Shown: positions 32,339 to 40,876, counted from the stretch's first letter. The stretch: 64,000 nucleotides of DNA from JAIUNP01 sp020161975 (GCA_036745275.1 DAIOGK010000009.1:50102-114101); one strand, 5' to 3'. The notes: a model not told the origin generated them from the letters alone. Program-made: numbers and translations.

Positions 32339-33602
32339 CAGCGGCCTGCCGCCCTTCACGCGCGACCTGACGGAGCCGACGCCGATTCCCGCCGAGGGCA
32401 TTGCGCGGGCCCTCGCGCTGATGGAGACGGGCCGGCTGTTCCGCTATGGCGAAATGGGTGCCGACCAGTGCGACGCCGCCCTGCTGGAGGCCGAGTTTGC
32501 CGCCTTCATCGGCCGGCGCTACTGCATCGCGGTCAATTCGGGCGGCTCGGCGCTGTTTCTCGCGCTCAAGGTGCTGGATGTGCAGCCGGGCGATCCGGTG
32601 CTCGTCAACGGCTTCACGCTCGCTCCCGTGCCCGGCGCCATCGTCCATGCCGGGGCGGTGCCGGTCATCGTCGATGTGACCGAAGACTATGTGATCGACC
32701 TTGACGATCTCGAACGCAAGGCGCGGGCGAGCGGGGCGCGCGTGCTGATGCTTTCGCACATGCGCGGGCACATCGCCGATATGGCCCGCGTCGTCGCACT
32801 CTCCGCGCGGCTGGGGCTTGAGCTGATCGAGGATTGCGCCCATGCGCTCTGCGCCGGCTGGAACGGCAGGGCCGCCGGCACCTTCGGCGCGGCTGCCGGC
32901 TTCAGCGCCCAGACCTACAAGCATCTCAACGCGGGCGAGGGCGGCTTTCTGGTGCTCGACGATGCGGATCGGGCCGCCCGCGCCATCCTGCATTCGGGCA
33001 GTTACATGCTCCATGCCCAGCATCAGAGTGTACCCGACCCCGATGTGATGGCGCGCTGGAGCGAGACGACGCCGAATTTCTCGCTGCGCATGACGGCGCT
33101 GGCCGCCGCTCTGCTGCGTCCGCAACTGGCGCTGCTGCCCGAACGGGCGCGGCGCTGGAATGCAATTCATGCGGCGATCATCACCCGGCTCGGCGACAGC
33201 AACCGCATTCGCCTGCCGCATCGCCCGGCGGCGGAGGCGTTTTCCGCGACATCGGTGCAATTTTCGCTGCCCGGCTTTTCGCCCGATGCGATGGCCGATT
33301 TCGTGGCGCGGGCCGGCGCGCGCGGCGTGCCGGTGAAATGGTTCGGCGCTGAGCGGCAGGCGGGCTTCACCAGTGCGCCGCGCCACTGGCGCTATGCCGG
33401 CGCGCAAGGCCCGCTTGCGGCCACCCATTCCGTGCTCGCCACCCTGTGCGACGTGCGCACCCCGGTCTCCCTGAGCGACGCCGACTGCCGGCTGATCGGC
33501 GACATTCTTGTCGCCGCCGCCGAGGAGGCCGCCCCCTTTCGCCTGCCCCAGAAAGTACCAGCGGCACGGATCCCCGCGCCCGCAGCACAACGGAGGAAAT
33601 GA
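32328..33602 (+). CDS. DegT/DnrJ/EryC1/StrS-family PLP-dependent enzyme
   Basis: A 424-residue fold-type I PLP protein. Lys198 in SAQTYKHLNAGEGG is the expected Schiff-base lysine of the family. FTLAPVPGAIVHAGAVPVIVDV and LIEDCAHALCA (cofactor-binding Asp region) agree. Family members transfer amino groups to keto-sugars, or act as dehydratases when the lysine is lost; here the lysine is present. It overlaps the transporter ATPase gene by 11 bp and the binding-protein gene by 1 bp, so it belongs to the importer operon. Its role in sulfonate catabolism is not known to me; an amino-sulfonate substrate is speculative. Confidence 0.75.
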   Translation: MRSDSGLPPFTRDLTEPTPIPAEGIARALALMETGRLFRYGEMGADQCDAALLEAEFAAFIGRRYCIAVNSGGSALFLALKVLDVQPGDPVLVNGFTLAPVPGAIVHAGAVPVIVDVTEDYVIDLDDLERKARASGARVLMLSHMRGHIADMARVVALSARLGLELIEDCAHALCAGWNGRAAGTFGAAAGFSAQTYKHLNAGEGGFLVLDDADRAARAILHSGSYMLHAQHQSVPDPDVMARWSETTPNFSLRMTALAAALLRPQLALLPERARRWNAIHAAIITRLGDSNRIRLPHRPAAEAFSATSVQFSLPGFSPDAMADFVARAGARGVPVKWFGAERQAGFTSAPRHWRYAGAQGPLAATHSVLATLCDVRTPVSLSDADCRLIGDILVAAAEEAAPFRLPQKVPAARIPAPAAQRRK

Positions 33603-34651
33603 TGAAGAAGCTTCTCGGCGCGGTTGCCCTTGCAACGCTCATGACCACGAGCCTGACCGGCCCGGCGCGGGCCCAGACGGCCATCGGTGTCTCCTACCAG
33701 CCCTCGCTCTACTGGGCGCTGCCGTTCCACTATGCCAACGTCAAGGGCTGGTGGAAGGAGGTGGGTCTTGCCCCGAACTTCACCACTTTCCCGGCGGGCG
33801 CACCGCAGATTGCCGCCTCGGCGGCGAAATCCTGGGATGTGGGCGGCACCGGCTCGGTGCCGGCGGTGCTCGGCGCCGTGCGCTTCAACATCCTGACCAT
33901 CGGCATCACCAACGACGAATCCAAGACCAATGCCATGATGGTGCGCGGCGACAAGTTCGACGCGATCAAGGCCGATCCCAAAAAGCTGAAGGGTGAGAAA
34001 CTGCTGCTGACCACCAACTCGACGGTGGATTACGCCGCCCGCAAGTGCCTGACGAAATTCGGCCTTGCCGGCAGCGACATGCAGTTCGTCAACCTCGGCC
34101 AGGCGCAGATCATCACCGCGATCACCTCCAACAACGGCGATGTCGCCGGCGTCTGGGCGCCGAACACCTACACGCTCGAGGACCGCGCCAACGCCAAGTA
34201 TCTCTGCAACGGCACGGATGCGGGCGCCATCGTGCCCGGTGCGCTGATCGTGCGCGGCGATTTTGCCAAGGAGCGGCCGGACGATGTGGCCAAGTTCCTC
34301 GCCGTGTTCCTGCGCGGCTGGTCCTGGGCCAAGGCCAACCCGGCCGAAGCGCGGACGCTGGCGCTCGACTTCTACAAGCAGGGCGGGCTTGAGGTGACGC
34401 CGCGCGCCATGGATCAGGAATTCGCGCTGCGCCCGACCTTCGGCCTCGACGAGCAGCTCAAGATCATGGATCGCGGCAAGGGCGCCTCGACGGTGGACGG
34501 CTGGCTGTCTGAAATCGGCAAGTTCATGACCGATGTCGGCACCATCACCGCCGCGCCGGAGGCCAAATCCTACATCACCGACGAATTCCTCAAGAAGGTG
34601 GCGGCTGACCCCAAGCTCAAGGCCTTTGCGACCGAATTCGACAAGAAGTGA
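33602..34651 (+). CDS. ABC transporter substrate-binding protein (NitT/TauT type)
   Basis: Periplasmic binding protein, 349 residues. The second of two adjacent ATGs (33602) has the correct spacing from GGAGG. The signal peptide (KKLLGAVALATLMTTSLTGPARAQ) cleaves near residue 24. IGVSYQPSLYWALPFHYANVKGWWKEVGL and SWDVGGTGSVPAVLGAV fit the SsuA/TauA-like fold. It follows the DegT gene and precedes the HpsN-like gene, completing an importer with the two permeases and ATPase. The ligand is probably a small anion such as a C3 sulfonate, inferred from the enzymes encoded next. Confidence 0.87.
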   Translation: MKKLLGAVALATLMTTSLTGPARAQTAIGVSYQPSLYWALPFHYANVKGWWKEVGLAPNFTTFPAGAPQIAASAAKSWDVGGTGSVPAVLGAVRFNILTIGITNDESKTNAMMVRGDKFDAIKADPKKLKGEKLLLTTNSTVDYAARKCLTKFGLAGSDMQFVNLGQAQIITAITSNNGDVAGVWAPNTYTLEDRANAKYLCNGTDAGAIVPGALIVRGDFAKERPDDVAKFLAVFLRGWSWAKANPAEARTLALDFYKQGGLEVTPRAMDQEFALRPTFGLDEQLKIMDRGKGASTVDGWLSEIGKFMTDVGTITAAPEAKSYITDEFLKKVAADPKLKAFATEFDKK

Positions 34652-34710
34652 CGTTTTCGGGGGCGGCGGCACCGTCGCCCCCTTCCCGCGACAAGAACGG
34701 ACCCCGCATC

Positions 34711-36024
34711 ATGGCTACGACCTACCTGAAGACGGCCACAAAGACGCCCGAGACCGAGACCGACACCGCGCGGAAGGTCGTCACCGACATGCTGGCGGCC
34801 ATCGAGGCGGGCGGTGAACAGGCGGTGTGCGACTACGCGCTGAAGCTCGACAAATGGGACGGGCCGATCGTTCTCGACAAGAAGACGATTGCCGGGCGGA
34901 CCGCCGGCATCGCGCCCAAGGTGAAGGCCGATATCGAGTTCGCCGCCGGGCAGGTGCGCCGCTTTGCCGAGGCGCAGCGCAATTCGGTGAAGGATTTTTC
35001 GGTCGAGATTTCGCCCGGGCTGCATCTGGGCCAGAAGCTCGTGCCGGTGAACACGGCGGGCTGCTATGTGCCGACCGGCCGCTATGCCCATATCGCCTCG
35101 GCCTATATGTCGATTGCCACGGCGAAAGCGGCGGGCGTGAAGACCGTCGTGGCCTGTTCGGCGCCCTATCGCGGGCAGAACATCCACCCCGATGTGCTCT
35201 ATGCCATGCAGGTGGCCGGCGCCGATGTGATCATGTGCCTTGGCGGCGTGCAGGCGATTGCGGCCATGACCTTCGGCCTCTTTACCGGCAAGCCGGCCGA
35301 TATCATCGTCGGTCCGGGCAACAAATTCGTGGCCGAGGCCAAGCGGATGCTGTTCGGCAAGGTGGGGATCGATGTCTTTGCCGGCCCCTCCGAGGTGGCG
35401 GTGATTGCCGATGACAGCGCCGATCCCCTGATCGTGGCGACCGATCTTGTCGGCCAGGCCGAGCATGGCCATGAAAGCCCCGCCTGGCTGATGACGACCT
35501 CGCGCCGTATCGCGGACGCGGTTTCCCGCCTGATGCCGGACTTGATCGCCGCGCTGCCGCCCACCGCGCGTGATGCCGCCAGCGCCGCCTGGCGCGACTA
35601 TGGCGAGATCGTACTGTGCGACACGCGCGAGGAGATTCTCGCGGTTTCCGACGCCTATGCCTGCGAGCATCTCGAAGTGCATTGCGCCGACCTCGACTGG
35701 TGGCTCCGACACCTGACCAATTATGGCTCGCTCTTTCTGGGCGAGGAAACGAATGTCGCCTTTGGCGACAAGTGCTCGGGCACCAACCACATCCTGCCCA
35801 CCAAGTTCGCGGCCCGCTACTCCTCCGGCCTGTCGGTGCACAAATTCCTCAAGCCGCTCACCTGGCAGCGCATGGACCGGGCAGCCTGCACGCGCATCGC
35901 GCCTGTCTCGGCCCGCATCTCGCGGCTTGAGGGCATGGAGGCCCATGCCCGCACATCCGATGTGCGCATGGCAAAATATGCGGCGGGTCAGACCATCGAC
36001 CTCGGCCAGCCGGTTACAGAATGA
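34711..36024 (+). CDS. hpsN: Histidinol-dehydrogenase-family enzyme, candidate sulfopropanediol 3-dehydrogenase
   Basis: A 437-residue zinc enzyme of the HisD family. Zinc and catalytic regions match HisD: DLVGQAEHGHESPAWL, the EH pair in YACEHLEVHCADL, GDKCSGTNHILPT and the His in LEGMEAHA. The segments VNTAGCYVPTGRYAHIASAYMS and SGLSVHKFLKPLTWQ look like the HpsN branch, which oxidises (R)-2,3-dihydroxypropanesulfonate to (R)-sulfolactate with NAD. No other histidine genes are present, and suyAB, which consumes (R)-sulfolactate, lies about 22 kb away. The ATG at 34711 is chosen because the upstream extension is not HisD-like. Confidence 0.72.
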   Translation: MATTYLKTATKTPETETDTARKVVTDMLAAIEAGGEQAVCDYALKLDKWDGPIVLDKKTIAGRTAGIAPKVKADIEFAAGQVRRFAEAQRNSVKDFSVEISPGLHLGQKLVPVNTAGCYVPTGRYAHIASAYMSIATAKAAGVKTVVACSAPYRGQNIHPDVLYAMQVAGADVIMCLGGVQAIAAMTFGLFTGKPADIIVGPGNKFVAEAKRMLFGKVGIDVFAGPSEVAVIADDSADPLIVATDLVGQAEHGHESPAWLMTTSRRIADAVSRLMPDLIAALPPTARDAASAAWRDYGEIVLCDTREEILAVSDAYACEHLEVHCADLDWWLRHLTNYGSLFLGEETNVAFGDKCSGTNHILPTKFAARYSSGLSVHKFLKPLTWQRMDRAACTRIAPVSARISRLEGMEAHARTSDVRMAKYAAGQTIDLGQPVTE

Positions 36025-36800
36025 GCGCGGGGGCGAGGATGCCGGCGCTGTTCGATCTTTCGGGGCGCACGGCGCTGGTCACCGGCGGCAACAGCGGCAT
36101 CGGCCTCGCCATGGCCCGTGCGCTGGGCCGGGCCGGGGCCGGAGTGGTGCTGGTGGCGCGCCGGCTGCCGGAGCTTGAAGCCGCCGCTGCCGGCCTGAGG
36201 GCGGAGGGAATCGCCGCCCATGTCATCCCCGCCGATCTCGCCGAGCCCGATGTGGGTGCGACGCTAAAAACGGCCTGCGATGCGGCGGGGCTGTCGGTCG
36301 ATATCATCGTCAACGCGGCGGGCGTGAACCTGCGCCAGCCGTTCCAGGAGGTGAGCGCGGCGGCCTTCGATCTGCATATGGCGCTGCATCTGCGCACACC
36401 GTTTCTGCTGACGCAGGCCTTCGCGCCGGCGATGGCGGCGCGCGGTTATGGCCGCATCATCCTCATTGCCTCGCTGCAAAGCTATCGCGCCTTTGCCAAT
36501 TCGGCGCCCTATGGCGCGGCCAAGGGCGGGGTGGTGCAGTTGGCCCGGGCGATTGCCGAGGCGTGGTCGGCAAAGGGCATCACCGCCAATGCGATTGCGC
36601 CGGGGTTCTTCCCCACCCCGCTGACCGAACCGGTCTTCGCCGATCCCGAACGCGCCGCCCGCAATGCCGCGCAGACCGCGATCGGCCGCAACGGCCATCT
36701 CGACGATCTCGACGGCGCGGTGGTGTTCTTCGCCGCGCCCGCTTCCGCCTACATCACCGGGCAAACCCTGGCGGTGGATGGTGGTTTTACCGCACGATAA
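36021..36800 (+). CDS. Short-chain dehydrogenase/reductase
   Basis: A 259-residue classical SDR. The cofactor motif TGGNSGIGLAMARAL is near residue 22, and NAAGVN, the catalytic Ser region IASLQSYRAFANSAPYGAAKGG with the Tyr-x3-Lys, and IAPGFFPTPLTEP follow. It overlaps the HpsN-like gene by 4 bp. DHPS degraders carry two DHPS 2-dehydrogenases (HpsO and HpsP) that interconvert the enantiomers. This SDR with the following MDR could form that pair. Which of the two corresponds to which is not decidable here. Confidence 0.8.
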   Translation: MSAGARMPALFDLSGRTALVTGGNSGIGLAMARALGRAGAGVVLVARRLPELEAAAAGLRAEGIAAHVIPADLAEPDVGATLKTACDAAGLSVDIIVNAAGVNLRQPFQEVSAAAFDLHMALHLRTPFLLTQAFAPAMAARGYGRIILIASLQSYRAFANSAPYGAAKGGVVQLARAIAEAWSAKGITANAIAPGFFPTPLTEPVFADPERAARNAAQTAIGRNGHLDDLDGAVVFFAAPASAYITGQTLAVDGGFTAR

Positions 36801-36818
36801 CCCGACGGATCCCCGGCC

Positions 36819-37820
36819 ATGAAGGCGCTCCTCTACACCGCACCCCATACGCTGATCCACACCGACGCGCCGGAGCCCGTGCCCGGGGACGGCGACCTGC
36901 TGATCCGCGTCGAGGCGGTGGGCATCTGCGGGTCGGACATGCATGCCTATCACGGCCATGACTCGCGCCGGCCGCCGCCGCTCATCCTCGGCCATGAGGC
37001 GGCGGGCCGCATCGTTGCCGGGCCGCGCGCCGGCGAGCGCGTCACCATCAACCCGCTGGTGGTCGATCCCGCCTGTCCCTACGCGCGGGAGGGGCGCTGG
37101 CATCTGTCGCCGACCCGGCAGATCATCTCGATGCCGCCGCGCCCCGGCGCCTTTGCCGATTATGTGACGATTCCGGCGCGCAACGTCGTGCCGATCGCCG
37201 ACACCACGCCCATCGAGCAGGCCGCGCTCGCCGAGCCGATTGCCGTGTCCTGGCACGCGGTGCGCGTGGGCATGGAGGCGCTGCACCTGCCGCTCGCTGC
37301 GGCCCGCGTCGTCGTGCTCGGCGGCGGCGCCATCGGGCTTGCCGCGGCGCTGGTCGCACGCCATTTCGGCGCCGCCGATATCACGGTCGGCGAGACCAAT
37401 GCCCTGCGCCGCACCACATTGACCGAGGGTGAGGGCCTTGCCGCCTATGACCCCGCAATGACGGGGCCAGCGGAAAACTCGGTCGATCTCGTGATCGACG
37501 CCGTGGGCGCGGCGGGAACGCGCGCAGCCGCCAGCCACATGGTGCGCCCCGGCGGCGTCATCGTGCATGTCGGCCTGCTGCCCGGCGTCGATGGGCTCGA
37601 TGTTCGCAAGGTGACGTTGCAGGAAATCACCTTCAGGGGCGTCTATTGCTACACCCCGCAGGATTTCGAGCAGACCGTGCGCGCCATCGAGGGCCGGCGG
37701 CTCGGGGCGCTCGGCTGGTTTGCCCAGCGTCCGCTCGCCGATGGCGCGAAAGCCTTCGCCGATATCGATGCGGGGCGCATCGCCGCCGCCAAGATCGTGC
37801 TGATCCCCCGGCAGAGCTGA
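36819..37820 (+). CDS. Zinc-type medium-chain alcohol dehydrogenase
   Basis: A 333-residue MDR protein. The catalytic zinc region includes VGICGSDMHAYHG near residue 35 and LGHEAAGRI near residue 58. The Rossmann motif VVVLGGGAIGLAAALVA is near residue 165. The structural-zinc lobe, normally four cysteines, is degenerate: only one Cys remains in DPACPYAREGRWHL, so the structural zinc is probably absent. It is last in the LacI-controlled operon and follows the SDR by 18 bp. It may oxidise the 2-hydroxyl of a C3 sulfonate or polyol; the substrate is inferred. Confidence 0.8.
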   Translation: MKALLYTAPHTLIHTDAPEPVPGDGDLLIRVEAVGICGSDMHAYHGHDSRRPPPLILGHEAAGRIVAGPRAGERVTINPLVVDPACPYAREGRWHLSPTRQIISMPPRPGAFADYVTIPARNVVPIADTTPIEQAALAEPIAVSWHAVRVGMEALHLPLAAARVVVLGGGAIGLAAALVARHFGAADITVGETNALRRTTLTEGEGLAAYDPAMTGPAENSVDLVIDAVGAAGTRAAASHMVRPGGVIVHVGLLPGVDGLDVRKVTLQEITFRGVYCYTPQDFEQTVRAIEGRRLGALGWFAQRPLADGAKAFADIDAGRIAAAKIVLIPRQS

Positions 37821-37847
37821 AGCACCGTCCGGCGCCCTGCCGGTCGA

Positions 37848-37881
37848 TTGACAAAGGCTAGCTCTTATATCTTATATAAGA
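37848..37881 (+). promoter_or_regulatory. Promoter with 19-bp operator, copy 4 (tctC-like gene)
   Basis: TTGACA (37848-37853) is followed 9 bp later by TCTTATA-TCTTA-TATAAGA (37863-37881). That sequence also contains the perfect 16-bp palindrome TATCTTATATAAGATA (37868-37883). The operator covers the likely -10 region (TTATAT, 37872-37877). It places the binding-protein gene in the same regulon as suyABZ. Confidence 0.78.
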
Positions 37882-37945
37882 TAAAACATGAGGCGTCCGC
37901 CACGGACTGGACGGTTGCCCGCCCCTTTCACCGGAGGAGACGACC

Positions 37946-38920
37946 ATGATCACCAGACGCGACACCTTGCGAATTCTCGCCGGCAGCACGATGCTCCCGG
38001 CTGCGCCGATGGCTGCCTGGGCACAGGCGGGCTATCCCGACAAGCCGCTGCGCTACATCGTTCCGTTCGCGGCGGGCGGCCTGACCGATGTCATGGCCCG
38101 CCTGATCGGTCAGAAACTCAGCGACGGCTTCGGCCAGCCGGTGATTGTCGAGAACAGGCCCGGCGCCAGCGCCAATCTCGGCGCCGATCAGGTCGCGCGC
38201 TCGGCGCCTGACGGCTATACGCTGCTGGCGGTGACGCTCACCCACGCTGTCAACCCGTCGCTGTACTCCGATCTGCCCTACAATGTGCAGAAGGATTTGC
38301 AGCCGGTGGCGCATCTTGCCACCAGCCCGCTGGTTCTGGTGGTCAATGCCGCCTCGCCGCACAAGGATCTGAAGAGCTTCCTTGCCGCAGCCAAGGCGCG
38401 GCGTTTCAACGGCGGCTCCAGCGGCAACGGCACGCCGCCGCATCTGGGCCTCGAACTTCTGGCGCTCGCGTCGGGCACCGAGTTCACCCACGTTCCCTAC
38501 AAGGGCGGGGCGCCGTCGATCAATGATCTGATGGGCAACCAGATCGATTTCATCGTCTCGAACCTTCCTGAATCGATCAATGCCATCAAGGGCGATCGCC
38601 TGCGGGCCCTGGCCGTCACATCGGCCAAGCGCATCCCGCTGCTGCCCGACGTGCCGACCTTCGCCGAAGCCGGCGTCAAGGGCGTCGAACTGGAGAACTG
38701 GACGGGCATGATGGCGCCTGCCGGCACACCCAGGCCCGTGGTCGACAAACTGGCCGGGGCGGCCATTGCCGCGCTGAAGGCCCCCGGCTCGGCTGAAAAG
38801 ATCAGCGAACTGGGCTTCTCCGCGACCGGGCTCGGCCCCGATCAGTTCGGCAAGATCCTCAACGCGGATGTCGAGCGCTGGCGCGACATCGTCAAGCGCC
38901 GGAACATCAAGGCGACCTGA
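37946..38920 (+). CDS. Tripartite tricarboxylate transporter substrate-binding protein (TctC/Bug family)
   Basis: A 324-residue periplasmic binding protein of the Bug family. The N terminus TRRDTLRILAG with a following hydrophobic stretch and WAQ cleavage region is a Sec or Tat-like signal. YIVPFAAGGLTDVMARLIGQKL near residue 40, ENRPGASANLGADQVARSAPDGYTLL near residue 70, and FTHVPYKGGAPSINDLMGNQIDF near residue 180 are family signatures. A GGAGGAGA site precedes the ATG. TctA and TctB membrane subunits are absent nearby, so it is an orphan. In sulfolactate degraders the SlcHFG system is of this transporter type and SlcH is its binding protein. The shared operator makes sulfolactate a candidate ligand. 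Confidence 0.87.
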   Translation: MITRRDTLRILAGSTMLPAAPMAAWAQAGYPDKPLRYIVPFAAGGLTDVMARLIGQKLSDGFGQPVIVENRPGASANLGADQVARSAPDGYTLLAVTLTHAVNPSLYSDLPYNVQKDLQPVAHLATSPLVLVVNAASPHKDLKSFLAAAKARRFNGGSSGNGTPPHLGLELLALASGTEFTHVPYKGGAPSINDLMGNQIDFIVSNLPESINAIKGDRLRALAVTSAKRIPLLPDVPTFAEAGVKGVELENWTGMMAPAGTPRPVVDKLAGAAIAALKAPGSAEKISELGFSATGLGPDQFGKILNADVERWRDIVKRRNIKAT

Positions 38921-39035
38921 GCGCGATTGCCAACATCACCGGAACCCGAGGCGCCGCAGCGGCGGCGCTTCGGCGGGCCTGTGCCCGGCCACAAGGTCTC
39001 AATCCGTGACGCCTTTGTCGGCGCCGGACAGCAAT

Positions 39036-39452
39036 TTACCGGTCAACCCATTCAAACCGTGCTGGCTGTGCGCCTTCCCACAGGGTGCGTTTGCCAAGAG
39101 GCGCCAGATTTTCGAGCCCGCCGGTCAAGGTGATGAAGTGGTTGCCGGAGAGCGGCCCTGCCTTGGAGGCGAAACTGACGCCACCATAGGCGATCAGGAT
39201 CTCCGTCTCGCTGACCCCGCCCGGATACAGGATCACATGACCGGGCGCCGGATAGCAGGTGTTGTTTTCCAGCCCGACGCCGAAATCGAGATCGCCCAGC
39301 GGCGCCCAGATGCCTTCGCCGCTCCAGCGCACATGCACGAGCTTGCTTTCAAATGGCAAATGCCTGCGAAAGGCGGCGCAGGTCTTGGGCGCTGCTTCCT
39401 CCTCGAAATGCCCGGTGAAGGTGAAGCCGCCGGCTGTCAGTCTGATGGTCAT
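39036..39452 (-). CDS. DUF3830 family protein (cyclophilin-like fold)
   Basis: A 138-residue soluble protein with the conserved EEEAAPKTCAAFRRHLPFESKLVHVRWSGEG pattern of DUF3830, preceded by an AGGAG site. The fold resembles cyclophilin, but function is not established; genes of this family frequently lie beside ABC importers and amidohydrolases. It is the last gene of the minus-strand importer operon, 19 bp after the ATPase stop. Confidence 0.75.
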   Translation of the reverse strand: MTIRLTAGGFTFTGHFEEEAAPKTCAAFRRHLPFESKLVHVRWSGEGIWAPLGDLDFGVGLENNTCYPAPGHVILYPGGVSETEILIAYGGVSFASKAGPLSGNHFITLTGGLENLAPLGKRTLWEGAQPARFEWVDR

Positions 39453-39471
39453 GGTGTGCTCCTGAATGGCG

Positions 39472-40209
39472 CTAGTGCCGAAGGATTTTCGAGATGAAGT
39501 CCTTCGTCCGTTGTTCGCCGGGGTTATCGAAGATGTCTGTGGCCGAGCCGCTCTCGATCATGCGCCCGTCCGCCATGAAGCAGACGCGCGTCGCAACCTC
39601 GCGGATGAAGGCCATTTCATGCGAGACGATGATCATGGTCATGCCCTCGCCGGCAAGCACGCGGATCGTGTCGAGCACCTCGGAGACGAGTTCGGGGTCA
39701 AGCGCCGCCGTCACCTCGTCAAGCAGCAGGATTTCCGGCTTCAGCGCCAGTGCGCGGGCAATGGCGACGCGCTGCTGCTGGCCGCCTGAAAGCTCGTCCG
39801 GATAGCGCCCGAGCTTGTCGCCCAGCCCGACCTTTTCGAGCAACACCCTGGCCTCGGCCGTCGCTTCGTCGCGATTGCGCTTCCTGATCTTGACCGGCGT
39901 GACCGTGACATTGTCGAGCACACTCATGTTCTGGAACAGGTTGTATTGCTGGAACACGATGGCGATGCGGTCGCGCACCGTGCGGACGCTGGCTGCGTTG
40001 CGATAATCGATCGGCGTTCCATCCAGCAGGACCGTGCCGGCGCTGGGCGGCAACAGGCCGATGACCGACCGCAGCACGGTGCTCTTGCCCGATCCCGACG
40101 GGCCGATGAGGCCGATGACATCGCCACGACCGACCTTGAGGTCGATGCCGTCGAGCACCTTCATCGCGCCGTATCGGGCTTCAAGTCCGGTGATGTCGAG
40201 ATGCAGCAA
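39472..40209 (-). CDS. Polar amino acid ABC transporter ATP-binding protein (GlnQ/HisP type)
   Basis: A 245-residue ATPase. Walker A GPSGSGKST is near residue 36, the Q-loop FQQYNLFQNMSVLDNV follows, and LSGGQQQRVAIARALALKP is near residue 133. Walker B is ILLLDEVTAALDPELV, and the switch is in VSHEMAFIREV. A TTG start at 40209 has GGAG at the right distance; an earlier in-frame TTG at 40233 lies within the permease gene and lacks a site. The gene overlaps the end of the upstream permease. It energises the importer encoded by the next three genes. Confidence 0.87.
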   Translation of the reverse strand: MLHLDITGLEARYGAMKVLDGIDLKVGRGDVIGLIGPSGSGKSTVLRSVIGLLPPSAGTVLLDGTPIDYRNAASVRTVRDRIAIVFQQYNLFQNMSVLDNVTVTPVKIRKRNRDEATAEARVLLEKVGLGDKLGRYPDELSGGQQQRVAIARALALKPEILLLDEVTAALDPELVSEVLDTIRVLAGEGMTMIIVSHEMAFIREVATRVCFMADGRMIESGSATDIFDNPGEQRTKDFISKILRH

Positions 40210-40876
40210 GACGATTCTCCAGGTGTTTGCCAAACCGCGCCAGCGGATAGGAAATCGCGAAGTAGATCAGCAGGATGCTTCCAAAGCTCAGGGCAGCCGA
40301 AAATCCCTTGTTGTTCAAGACCTTGCCGGCATAGGTGAGCTCGATGACACCGATCTGCGAGGCGAGGGCGGTATCCTTGATGAACATGACGAAGAAGCCG
40401 AAAGCCGGCGGCAGGATGATCTTCCATGCCTGCGGCAGCACGACGTGCCGGATCGTTTGCGGCAGGGTGAAATTCATCGTCGCCGCCGCATCCCACTGGT
40501 TGCGATGCACCGATACAAGTCCGCCGCGGATGATCTCGCCGATGAAAGCGCTCGCGATCAGCGCCACGGTCACCGCGCCCACCACGGCGAGCGGCACATC
40601 ATAGCCGGTCGCCTGGAAGGCGAAGAAGCACAGCATCAGCGTGACCAGAAACGGCACACGCCGGAAAATTTCTGTGTAGAGGAAGGCGAACCAGCGCAGC
40701 GGCAGCCAGAGCCGCGAGGGGGTGAGCCGCACAAAGGCAAGGACAAAGCCGACGATGACGCCGACAATGCAGCCGAAGGCCGAAAGCGCCAGTGTTGCCA
40801 GGGCAGCCTGCGCGAGAAACAGCAGGTTATAGTAGGTGAGAAAGCGCGGCAGCTCTTCGAGAATGGTCGCCAGCAT
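40181..40876 (-). CDS. Polar amino acid ABC transporter permease (HisM/GltK type)
   Basis: A 231-residue inner-membrane permease with about five helices. The loop AATMNFTLPQTIRHVVLPQAWKIILPP near residue 145 and the IFRRVPFLVTLMLCFFAF segment near residue 80 are those of PAAT-family permeases. It overlaps the other permease by one base (40876). Confidence 0.88.
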   Translation of the reverse strand: MLATILEELPRFLTYYNLLFLAQAALATLALSAFGCIVGVIVGFVLAFVRLTPSRLWLPLRWFAFLYTEIFRRVPFLVTLMLCFFAFQATGYDVPLAVVGAVTVALIASAFIGEIIRGGLVSVHRNQWDAAATMNFTLPQTIRHVVLPQAWKIILPPAFGFFVMFIKDTALASQIGVIELTYAGKVLNNKGFSAALSFGSILLIYFAISYPLARFGKHLENRLAASRHHRT

